DNA from: Nitrospirota bacterium
GTDB lineage: Bacteria > Nitrospirota > UBA9217
Assembly: GCA_021814615.1 (NCBI GenBank)
Contig: JAKAHZ010000016.1
Coordinates: 1 to 42,356 of the forward strand
Length of the DNA: 42,356 bases
Direction: 5' to 3'
Positions 29,157-36,392 of this stretch are shown piece after piece. The notes under the pieces were generated by a model. The model had not been told where the DNA came from. It searched no databases and saw only the letters and a program-made list of their open reading frames with translations. Within the stretch, counting starts at the first letter, position 1. Each line of letters begins with the position of its first letter. A program made the translations under genes and the position numbers.

Positions 29157-30029
29157 ATGCTCGATCTTCGTCTGCTCTTCGTCGCCGTGGTCTGGGGCGT
29201 CAACTTCTCCGTGATCAAGCACGCCCTCACGGACTTTCATCCCCTCGGATTCACCGTGATCCGGTTTCTCCTGGCGGCGCTCTTCCTTTTCGCCGTCATG
29301 GCGGCAACCGGCGAGACCCTGGCCGTGGAGCGGAAAGACCGCTGGCCGCTGGTCCGCCTCGGCTTCGTGGGCATCACGGTCTATAACATCCTGTTCATGG
29401 TGGGGTTGAAATACACGTCAGCGTCCCACTCTGCCCTGCTTATCTCGCTCTCGCCGCTTGCGGCCGTGCTCCAGCAGGCTGTTCGCGGCAAGGAGCGGCT
29501 CACCGGACCGATCCTCCTGGGCATCGGCCTGGCCACGTCCGGTGTGATCATGATCATCCGGAGCAGGCACGGCGCATTCGGCTTTTCACCCGGGCAGATC
29601 TGGGGAGATCTGCTGACCCTCTCCGCCACGGTCGCCTGGGCCTGGTACACGCTCGCCTCGCGGCCACTCCTGGCGAACTATCCGCCGATCACGGTCACGG
29701 CCTACACTGTTGCCGCAGGAGGCATCCTGCTGATCCCTGCCGGCATCCCCGATTTAATCAGACAGGACTGGTCTGCACTGCCTGTTTTTTCCTGGCTCTC
29801 CCTGGCCTTTGCCGCTTTCATCGCTGCCGGTGTCGCTTATTCGCTCTGGTACGAGGGAGTGAAACGGCTGGGCGTGAACCGCACCATCGTGTATCACTAT
29901 CTCATGCCCTTTGCTGCCGTGCTCTTCGCCGCCTTCTTTCTGCGCGAAAAGATCACCCTGCTCCAGGTCATGGGCGGCATCCTCGTCCTGGCAGGCGTTG
30001 CCGTGGTCCAGAGGAAGAAATCATCCTAA
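29157..30029 (+). CDS. EamA/DMT family transporter
   Basis: 290 aa, 10 hydrophobic segments, VWGVNFSVIKHALTDFHPLGFTVIRFLLAALFLF and C-terminal duplicated EamA pattern. Confidence 0.9.
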   Translation: MLDLRLLFVAVVWGVNFSVIKHALTDFHPLGFTVIRFLLAALFLFAVMAATGETLAVERKDRWPLVRLGFVGITVYNILFMVGLKYTSASHSALLISLSPLAAVLQQAVRGKERLTGPILLGIGLATSGVIMIIRSRHGAFGFSPGQIWGDLLTLSATVAWAWYTLASRPLLANYPPITVTAYTVAAGGILLIPAGIPDLIRQDWSALPVFSWLSLAFAAFIAAGVAYSLWYEGVKRLGVNRTIVYHYLMPFAAVLFAAFFLREKITLLQVMGGILVLAGVAVVQRKKSS

Positions 30030-30074
30030 TGAATGGCCTGACCGGACTCCCGGCGCTCTTTTTATTTATATAGA

Positions 30075-30091
30075 TAGCAAGGGCCGTGCCA
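30075..30091 (-). promoter_or_regulatory. Second sigma-54 consensus site, between amt and eamA 3' ends
   Basis: Minus-strand TGGCACGGCCCTTGCTA, full match to TGGCACG-N4-TTGCW; directed leftward into eamA antisense. Confidence 0.55.
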
Positions 30092-30199
30092 AGCAAAGAA
30101 TCTCCCATTCCTCTTTATTTCTTCGCGACCTTCCTGTTCTTCGCGGCTGCCGATGTCATGCCGGTCTGCCGCATTCCTGATCAGGTGTCTGAAAAAAGA

Positions 30200-31519
30200 T
30201 CAGTGCGTGTATCCCGCCTCGCCGTGCTGGCTGATATCCAGACCCTCGGTCTCGTCGTCGTTCGACACGCGCAGGCCCAGCGTGGCATCGATGATCTTGA
30301 AGAGCACCAGGCTCACGATGAAGGAATAGGCCGCAACGAGAAGCACCGCTCCCGCCTGCACGGCAAGTTGCTTCGCGTTGCCGAAGAAGAGGCCGTTCGC
30401 GCCCGCCGGATTCACCGCCACGGTGGCGAAGAGGCCGGCCATGATCGTGCCGATCGTGCCGCCCACGCCGTGAACGCCGAAAGCGTCGAGGGAATCGTCA
30501 TAGCGGAATTTGGTCTTGGCATTGAGCGCCGTGTAGCAGAGCACGCCCGCCGCCATGCCGATGAAGAGCGCGGACATGGGGCCCACGAACCCGGCTGCCG
30601 GCGTGATCGTGGCCAGTCCGGCGATAGCACCGGTTGCCGCGCCGAACATGGTCGGCTTCCCGCGGTGCACCCATTCCACCGCCACCCAGGTAAGCGTGGC
30701 CGAGACCGCCGCGGTATGGGTCGTCACGAAGGCCATGGTCGCGAGTTCGCCGGAAGACAAAGCGCTGCCTGCGTTGAACCCGAACCAGCCGAACCAGAGG
30801 AGCCCCGCGCCCAGCACCGTGAGCGGCAGATCGTGGGGAGGCATGGACTCGCGAAGGAAGTTCTTCCGGTTGCCGATGTAGAGCGCCGCAGCCAGTGCGG
30901 AGAAGCCCGAGGTGGCATGCACCACGATGCCGCCGGCAAAATCCAGGGCGCCCAGGTTCCTGAGCCAGCCGCCCATGCCCCAGACCCAGTGGCAGACCGG
31001 ATCGTAGACGACGGTGGTCCAGATGAAGGCGAAGACCAGGTAGGCCGAGAACTTCATGCGCTCCGCGAAAGCGCCGGAGATGAGTGCAGGGGTGATCACC
31101 GCGAACATCATTTGATAGGCCATGAAGGCCATGTGCGGCACCGTGGGCGCGTAGTCCGCGTTCGGCGTGAGCCCCACGCCCGCGAGCCCGGCCCAGTCGA
31201 GGCTGCCGATCCATCCCCGCACGTCGGGGCCGAAGGCAAGCGAGTAGCCGAAGAGGATCCACTGGACGCTCACCAGCGCGATGGCGATGAAGCTGTGCAT
31301 GATCGTGCCGAGCACGTTCTTCCTCCGCACCATGCCGCCGTAGAACATGGCCAGCCCGGGAGTCATGAGCATGACGAGCGCTGCGGAGACCAGGATCCAG
31401 GCGGTGTCGCCCGAATCGATCTTGTGCGGGGCCGCGGTTTCCGCAGCCGGAGCAAGGGCAGGCACGAGCAGCGATGAAGCGATGACAAACACCATCAAGA
31501 ACGCGAAACGACTTCTCAT
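30200..31519 (-). CDS. amt: Ammonium transporter
   Basis: DTAWILVSAALVMLMTPGLAMFYGGMVRRKNVLGTIMHSF; DFAGGIVVHATSGFSALAAALYIGNRK; DDSLDAFGVHGVGGTIGTIMAGLF. Start taken at MRSRFAF (signal peptide). Confidence 0.96.
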   Translation of the reverse strand: MRSRFAFLMVFVIASSLLVPALAPAAETAAPHKIDSGDTAWILVSAALVMLMTPGLAMFYGGMVRRKNVLGTIMHSFIAIALVSVQWILFGYSLAFGPDVRGWIGSLDWAGLAGVGLTPNADYAPTVPHMAFMAYQMMFAVITPALISGAFAERMKFSAYLVFAFIWTTVVYDPVCHWVWGMGGWLRNLGALDFAGGIVVHATSGFSALAAALYIGNRKNFLRESMPPHDLPLTVLGAGLLWFGWFGFNAGSALSSGELATMAFVTTHTAAVSATLTWVAVEWVHRGKPTMFGAATGAIAGLATITPAAGFVGPMSALFIGMAAGVLCYTALNAKTKFRYDDSLDAFGVHGVGGTIGTIMAGLFATVAVNPAGANGLFFGNAKQLAVQAGAVLLVAAYSFIVSLVLFKIIDATLGLRVSNDDETEGLDISQHGEAGYTH

Positions 31520-31563
31520 AAGGAGCACCCCTTTGCACAGAGCTTGAACAACCTGTGAAAAAA

Positions 31564-31580
31564 TAAGCAAAGCACGTGCC
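31564..31580 (-). promoter_or_regulatory. Sigma-54 (RpoN) promoter of amt
   Basis: Minus-strand TGGCACGTGCTTTGCTT matches TGGCACG-N4-TTGCW with correct GG-N10-GC spacing, about 45 bp upstream of the amt start codon. Confidence 0.8.
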
Positions 31581-31671
31581 ATAGGCAGGCGCGAGAAGAC
31601 AGTGCAAGCCAAGGCATTGATTTCATTGTCCCTTGCAGTATCGTGCCGAACTCATATGCATCCGAATGAAA

Positions 31672-31696
31672 GCATGTTCATGCCGCACTTTTGTGC
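31672..31696. promoter_or_regulatory. Paired 12-bp palindromes, candidate enhancer (UAS) for a sigma-54 activator
   Basis: GCATGTTCATGC immediately followed by c then GCACTTTTGTGC, about 90-115 bp upstream of the amt sigma-54 core. Confidence 0.5.
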
Positions 31697-31765
31697 ATCT
31701 GTCTAATTTAACGGCACTTTTCTTGATGAAAAAGAAAAAAGCTTGCATAATAAATCCGATTATAG

Positions 31766-31794
31766 TAGTACTAAAAAGGCAAATTTTAGTACTA
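31766..31794. promoter_or_regulatory. Perfect 11-bp inverted repeat, candidate operator
   Basis: TAGTACTAAAA-AGGCAAA-TTTTAGTACTA in the amt/lipoprotein intergenic region. Confidence 0.6.
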
Positions 31795-31870
31795 GAGCTC
31801 TGATGTGAACTATCAGCGCGGCCGTTCTCGAAAGAGCGGAAGAAAATCGTTCATGATGAGGAGGGATTCG

Positions 31871-32482
31871 ATGCAGAGACTGACAGGAATTCTCGTGATC
31901 GGAATGATGATGATCCTTGGCGGATGCGCCGGCTTCGGCCGCTCCACGGAAAACCCGGCCCAGAAGATCCAGTGGGCCGATGAGTTGATCAGCTCCAAGG
32001 AAGACCCGATCCCCGCGGAGAAGCTGATCCGGGAAGCCATCGACCTGTACCAGAAGTCGAACAATCAACTGGGCCTGGCAGAGTCCTATCGTGAATACGG
32101 CATCTTCTTCCGTTCCTACGCGGTCACCAGGTCGGAGAAGTATTACAAGGAAAAGGGATTCCTGGACACATCGGCGAATATCAACACGCGGTACCAGAAG
32201 GCGCTGGAGTATTTTACGAAGGCCAAAGACATCTTCAAGGAACAGAACCGGTTTGAGGACCTGTCGAACATGCATGTGAGCATCGCGAAGACGCTGGTGA
32301 TGCTGAACCGGAACAAGGCAGCCTGCGACGAACTGAAAGAAGGACTCGATACCCATGCGGCCTTCACCAAGGCGAACCCCGAGGCGAAGGAGCTGCGGTC
32401 CGAAGAGATGACGAATTATGTGGAGTATATCGGCACGCTGAAGACGCAGATCGGATGCACGGAACAGGTTGCGCAGAAGTAA
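31871..32482 (+). CDS. TPR-like lipoprotein
   Basis: MQRLTGILVIGMMMILGGCAGF lipobox; downstream helical repeats. Start moved from the track's 31805. Confidence 0.75.
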   Translation: MQRLTGILVIGMMMILGGCAGFGRSTENPAQKIQWADELISSKEDPIPAEKLIREAIDLYQKSNNQLGLAESYREYGIFFRSYAVTRSEKYYKEKGFLDTSANINTRYQKALEYFTKAKDIFKEQNRFEDLSNMHVSIAKTLVMLNRNKAACDELKEGLDTHAAFTKANPEAKELRSEEMTNYVEYIGTLKTQIGCTEQVAQK

Positions 32483-32512
32483 TCGACGATCCCCTGTCTT
32501 TTATGAAAGCAC

Positions 32513-32543
32513 AAAGGCCCGGCAGAATTTTGCCGGGCCTTTT
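32513..32543. terminator. Intrinsic terminator, bidirectional appearance
   Basis: AAAGGCCCGGCAgaattTTGCCGGGCCTTTT just after the lipoprotein stop. Confidence 0.85.
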
Positions 32544-32564
32544 CGTTTTGGTGGGCACGCTAGA

Positions 32565-32606
32565 TAACGGCATTTGTCGGGTTTTCACTGCGCTCTACCC
32601 GACCTA
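32565..32606. repeat. Palindromic TAGGTCGGG-type repeat, copy A
   Basis: Minus strand TAGGTCGGGTAGAGCGCAGTGAAAACCCGACAAATGCCGTTA; 7-bp perfect stem GTCGGGT/ACCCGAC. Confidence 0.7.
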
Positions 32607-33083
32607 CCGACTGCCATTATTTTTGACGCTGTCAAGAAAGCTTTTGAATTCCTCAAACTTCCAAAGCGTAAGTTTGGTCTTCGTTGCTTTTATTTTATTT
32701 ATCAGCTTATTGTCTTCAGTAACTAAGACATCGGCCTCATGGTGAGCGGTGAGAGCTATTAAGGCATCCTCGACATGCTTCAGATTGCCCTTTTGAATTT
32801 GCTCATATTCAATAATCTCAGGATTCCCCCCATCTAAACAGGCCATATCAAGCCTAGAAACGTCCAGCACAAACCCCATTGTCGGAACTATTGTTGAAGG
32901 GACAGCTAATGCAGATTCGCGCTTAGCGTTATTTTCGATCCGTCCGAGTTCATCGAGTTGGATATGAGTACTGACGATCTCTAACTGATTACTGTCAATT
33001 AAACTTCTGAGCTGAACGAACAGCGCTTCATTGGCAATGACTTTATCATAGATATTTGAATCGAACATGATTTTAATAGCCAC
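32604..33083 (-). CDS. PIN-domain protein
   Basis: MFDSNIYDKVI N-terminal Asp, HIQLDELGRIE, HVEDALIALTAHHEADVLVTEDNKLINKIKA; typical PIN acidic residues. Confidence 0.75.
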   Translation of the reverse strand: MAIKIMFDSNIYDKVIANEALFVQLRSLIDSNQLEIVSTHIQLDELGRIENNAKRESALAVPSTIVPTMGFVLDVSRLDMACLDGGNPEIIEYEQIQKGNLKHVEDALIALTAHHEADVLVTEDNKLINKIKATKTKLTLWKFEEFKSFLDSVKNNGSR

Positions 33084-33152
33084 GAGATAATGTCCTTTAT
33101 GCTCATTTCAAACACGGCCAGACCAGAGTAACGAATTCTGGCTGTCATCCCG

Positions 33153-33218
33153 TAGGTTGGGTTAAGCTCAGCGCTGCCCAACGGCATTTGTCGGGGTTCA
33201 CTGCGTTCCGACGACCTA
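33153..33218. repeat. Palindromic TAGGTCGGG-type repeat, copy B (compound two-hairpin form)
   Basis: TAGGTTGGGTTAAGCTCAGCGCTGCCCAACGGCATTTGTCGGGGTTCACTGCGTTCCGACGACCTA; outer TAGGT/ACCTA with two inner stems (TTGGG/CCCAA, TCGG/CCGA). Confidence 0.7.
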
Positions 33219-33644
33219 GCCGCGCATCTCGGTATTATTCGACCGGCTCTCTTTTGCCATAACATAATAACTGCTCGCGCCTAGCAGGCTTTGAATTGGA
33301 TCTAACAAAAACAAATTCATAATCAATGGAATCAAAAACCACCGTTCAGGCTTCATCGATGGCATGTATCGCCTTACAAGATAGCCGTTACAACCCCAAA
33401 AGATCATTTGAAGTATTTCGAATGCGATTTCTGATTTTATCGGCCAAATCGCAAGCCGCGGAATAATATAGATCAGCCAATGTGGGAAGGGATATATCCC
33501 CGTTTCATTCCATTTTAAGATGTCTCGAGACGCTTCTAAACTATCAAACAGGCTCCCGGCAATGTAACCGAGCACTAAAGATACGAGAAAATTCCCGACG
33601 ATCATTCCAGCGCCGACTAAGAGGTACTTTCCGTATTTGGTCAT
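33216..33644 (-). CDS. Small polytopic membrane protein, unknown function
   Basis: MTKYGKYLLVGAGMIVGNFLVSLVLGYIAGSLFDSLEASRDILKWNE...; several hydrophobic segments. Start moved to the internal ATG at 33644. Confidence 0.6.
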   Translation of the reverse strand: MTKYGKYLLVGAGMIVGNFLVSLVLGYIAGSLFDSLEASRDILKWNETGIYPFPHWLIYIIPRLAIWPIKSEIAFEILQMIFWGCNGYLVRRYMPSMKPERWFLIPLIMNLFLLDPIQSLLGASSYYVMAKESRSNNTEMRG

Positions 33645-33672
33645 TATATTGAGCTGCCTCCCAGCTCCCTTC

Positions 33673-34944
33673 CTACTTCGCCACCTTCCGGACCAGCCCA
33701 CCGAAATGCTCTGCCCAGTAGATATTCGCCGCATCAAGCGCGATGCCGTTCGGATTGGACAATCCCGGAGCCAGCGTAAGGATCGTTCCACCCGTCTTGG
33801 GCACCTTCCGGACCGAGCCCGCGTTCGTCGTTCCGCCGCCGTTCTCTGTCCAGTAGGCGAAACTGGAATCAAGAGCGATGGCAGTCGGTCCGCTCAACCC
33901 CGAAGCGAGGACCGTCACCGGCCCGCCGTTCAAAGCGACCTTCATGATTGAGCCGTCGCCCATGCCGTTGCTCGGACCTCCCTGCGTCCAGTAAACGCCG
34001 GTTGCATCAACAGCGATAGAACTCGGATTGTTCAATCCCATGGCAAGGGTCGTGACGACGCCGTCGCCTTTCCCGACCTTCTTGATGGTGCCGCCGTTGT
34101 TCCCGATATACTCCGTGAGATAGGCATGCGTTGCATCAAGGGCGAGAATGCCGGAGATCGTGCCGTTGATCAGCCCTGTTGCAAGCGTGGTCACCGCACC
34201 ACCCGCAAGCGGCACCTTGGCCAGCGTTCCGGTCTGGGTCGTGAAATAGACATCGGCAGTATCCAGGGCAAGAGCATAGGGCACGGGAATGGATGCGATG
34301 CTCGTTGCCGCTCCACCGGCGATCGGCGCTTCCATAACGTCTGAACCGTTGGCGTTCGTCCAATACACCGTCGAGGCATCGACAGCGATGCCGTAGGGAT
34401 AGGCCTGGCCCGTCGCCAGGGTCGTTATCGTCCCGCCGTTGATGCCGATCTTTTTGACCGTGTGACCGCTCGGTTCGGTCCAGTAGACGCTGGTTGCGTC
34501 CACGGTCAGCGCGAAGGGTTTGCTGAGCCCCGATGCCAGCGTGGTCAGGAGCGACGCGGGCACCGACCCGATAGCGTTCGTGCCGCCTGTGATGTTGACA
34601 TCGCCTCGTTCGCCGTAAAAGAGCAGGGCTCCGCCGGCATCCTTGCCCCGGATGATCAGGGTCCGGCCGGCGCCCTCCATGCTTGCCGTCACCGTACCGG
34701 TCTGCGTCGGACAGGACCAGGGGCCTCCTTTTCCCAAGGATATCGGATTCGTCGAGCTGGCAACGACCTCCGCTTCAATGGTCGCAAGACCGGATGTTGC
34801 GCAATCGAGCGGCAGCTGCACGCCATGCCAGTCGATGCTGAAGACGATCTCGGTGGGGCCGTTTGATTGTGAAGAGCTGTTGCCGCTGCAGCCGGCAAAG
34901 CTTATTACCACTGTCATCAAGAGCACGAATGCGCGTATCGACAT
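33673..34944 (-). CDS. Beta-propeller lipoprotein with about seven YWT/NHL-like repeats
   Basis: MSIRAFVLLMTVVISFAGCSG lipobox; repeated blades DATSVYWTEPSG, DASTVYWTNANG, DTADVYFTTQTG, DATHAYLTEYIG, DATGVYWTQGGP, DSSFAYWTENGG, DAANIYWAEHFG. Confidence 0.82.
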   Translation of the reverse strand: MSIRAFVLLMTVVISFAGCSGNSSSQSNGPTEIVFSIDWHGVQLPLDCATSGLATIEAEVVASSTNPISLGKGGPWSCPTQTGTVTASMEGAGRTLIIRGKDAGGALLFYGERGDVNITGGTNAIGSVPASLLTTLASGLSKPFALTVDATSVYWTEPSGHTVKKIGINGGTITTLATGQAYPYGIAVDASTVYWTNANGSDVMEAPIAGGAATSIASIPVPYALALDTADVYFTTQTGTLAKVPLAGGAVTTLATGLINGTISGILALDATHAYLTEYIGNNGGTIKKVGKGDGVVTTLAMGLNNPSSIAVDATGVYWTQGGPSNGMGDGSIMKVALNGGPVTVLASGLSGPTAIALDSSFAYWTENGGGTTNAGSVRKVPKTGGTILTLAPGLSNPNGIALDAANIYWAEHFGGLVRKVAK

Positions 34945-35152
34945 TATTCATCACCTTTCATTTCGGGAATGTGTGGCGACGTTGTTTCTTCTATGCGTTT
35001 CTATTTTCCTCACGTATGTTCAACATGACAGCATCTGTTCGGACTACCGTATCATAGATTGAAAACTCGGTCAATGAATTTGAAGGAACGCTTGATGGTG
35101 TCCGTCCTTTTCTTTTCTTTGTGATCTTTGTGGCTTCGTGAGAATATTGACG

Positions 35153-35202
35153 TTATCCGCATTCATCCGCCTTGATCCGCGTCCCATAAGGCCGTAGATT
35201 GT
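35153..35202 (-). repeat. GCGGAT decamer repeat, copy 1
   Basis: Minus strand ACAATCTACGGCCTTATGGGACGCGGATCAAGGCGGATGAATGCGGATAA. Confidence 0.75.
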
Positions 35203-35323
35203 GTTGCAGTGTTTTGTCGGGCTTCACTACGTTCTACTCGATTTACTGGTGATTTGAAGCCTTCGTCTTGACTTCTTCGCGAGCTTCGCGCCTTCGCGGT
35301 AAATACTTTTCATTCTGCATCAA

Positions 35324-35380
35324 AGAAGTGGCCTATCCGCGTTATCCGATTTGATCCGTGTCCCATTAGTCTGCGTTGTA
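35324..35380 (-). repeat. GCGGAT decamer repeat, copy 2
   Basis: Minus strand GTACAACGCAGACTAATGGGACACGGATCAAATCGGATAACGCGGATAGGCCACTTC. Confidence 0.7.
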
Positions 35381-35381
35381 C

Positions 35382-35410
35382 AAAAAAAGCCCGGCAGTTT
35401 CCTGCCGGGC
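35382..35410 (-). terminator. Intrinsic terminator of higA-like gene
   Basis: Minus strand GCCCGGCAG-GAAA-CTGCCGGGC-TTTTTTT. Confidence 0.88.
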
Positions 35411-35443
35411 CTCTGTTGGTTCCGCCTGTGACCGTCTCTCTCG

Positions 35444-35722
35444 CTAGGCTGCTTTTTGGATTTCCTTTGCTTCGTACTCCGGGAACATGATGATGGCTGG
35501 ATGGACGTTGAACGCTTTCGCAAGTTGTTCCGCGCGCTTTTTGCCGATCTCAACACGATCGTTTTCCAGAAGGCTGAGGTTGGTGGCGTTAATGCCCGAG
35601 TGCTTGGCAAGTTCCGCCTGGGTCCAGCCTTTCAGATCACGCAGCATTCGGATAACCTCACCGGAAGTCAATTTTGCATGAGGTTTTGCCGGAGCGAATT
35701 CACCGCGTTTTTTTACTTTCAT
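35444..35722 (-). CDS. HigA-like XRE-family antitoxin
   Basis: VIRMLRDLKGWTQAELAKHSGINATNLSLLENDRVEIGKKRAEQLAKAFNVHPAIIMF (HTH_XRE). Confidence 0.9.
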   Translation of the reverse strand: MKVKKRGEFAPAKPHAKLTSGEVIRMLRDLKGWTQAELAKHSGINATNLSLLENDRVEIGKKRAEQLAKAFNVHPAIIMFPEYEAKEIQKAA

Positions 35723-35735
35723 AGGGAATGTCCTC

Positions 35736-36014
35736 CTAATAATTGTGCGGGGTTATCTCAAGAACCAGTACGGTTACGATTTCCTTTTCCACGGCACAAA
35801 CAACCCGATGCTGCAAGCTCAATCGCGATGATCGCTGACCTGTGCGGCCACCCTTAAGCTTTTCGTCGTGAAATCCGGGGAACTCGCGCAACTTGTCCGG
35901 ACCGTGCCTGAATACGAGACTCTTCCAGAGTTCGTATTTTTTCACGACTGCAGGAGGCAGCTTGCGGCATGTTTTATCAATATCGTGGTGCTCCTGTATC
36001 CGCCACATTGCCAT
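35736..36014 (-). CDS. HigB/RelE-superfamily toxin
   Basis: KTCRKLPPAVVKKYELWKSLVFRHGPDKLREFPGFHDEKLKGGRTGQRSSRLSLQHRVVCAVEKEIVTVLVLEITPHNY; precedes the XRE antitoxin (HigBA order). Confidence 0.85.
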   Translation of the reverse strand: MAMWRIQEHHDIDKTCRKLPPAVVKKYELWKSLVFRHGPDKLREFPGFHDEKLKGGRTGQRSSRLSLQHRVVCAVEKEIVTVLVLEITPHNY

Positions 36015-36016
36015 TT

Positions 36017-36045
36017 ATAATAACTTATTAAATATAATAGGTCAA
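36017..36045 (-). promoter_or_regulatory. Sigma-70-like promoter of toxin-antitoxin operon
   Basis: Minus strand TTGACC-N17-TATTAT ending 2 nt before the first ATG of the toxin ORF. Confidence 0.55.
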
Positions 36046-36160
36046 GATGATTCAAGGCCGGGGCAGCAAACCTGATGTTCCTTCTTGATTTAATTGGACC
36101 TCGACCCGCCGACTCCCCTCACCTCGGTTCTCTCCCCCAAGGGGGCGAGGAGGTTTTTAG

Positions 36161-36218
36161 AAGTGGCTTTTATCCGCGTTCATCCGCCTCGATCCGCGTC
36201 CCATAAGCCGTAGATTGT
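36161..36218 (-). repeat. GCGGAT decamer repeat, copy 3
   Basis: Plus strand AGAAGTGGCTTTTATCCGCGTTCATCCGCCTCGATCCGCGTCCCATAAGCCGTAGATTGT. Confidence 0.75.
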
Positions 36219-36392
36219 ATAAGGCATTTGATTTGCCTTTCATTGCGTTCTTTGCGACTTCGTGAGAAATTGACCTTATCCGTGTTCACCCAAACACCCA
36301 GGGACCGCTCAGACGCACGGGACGCGAAGAAATTCGCAACGTCATCGCGAGCTTCGCGCCTGGCTACACACTTGTCATTCAAATATCATGAA

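Noticed and set aside
31620-31665. Second sigma-54-like site upstream of amt (TTCGGCACGATACTGCAAG, minus)
   Set aside because: GG to GC spacing is 9 rather than 10 nt and -24 TGG is CGG; unlikely to function.
31711-31728. Plus-strand GGCACTTTTCTTGA as a sigma-54 promoter for the lipoprotein
   Set aside because: Lacks the near-invariant -12 GC; a sigma-70-like pair fits better.
33673-34944. DNA-level tandem repeat expansion
   Set aside because: Periodicity is explained by beta-propeller blades at the protein level; nucleotide repeats are diverged.
33153-36362. CRISPR-like array
   Set aside because: Repeats are few, differ in length and family, and lack regular spacers; no cas genes in the window.
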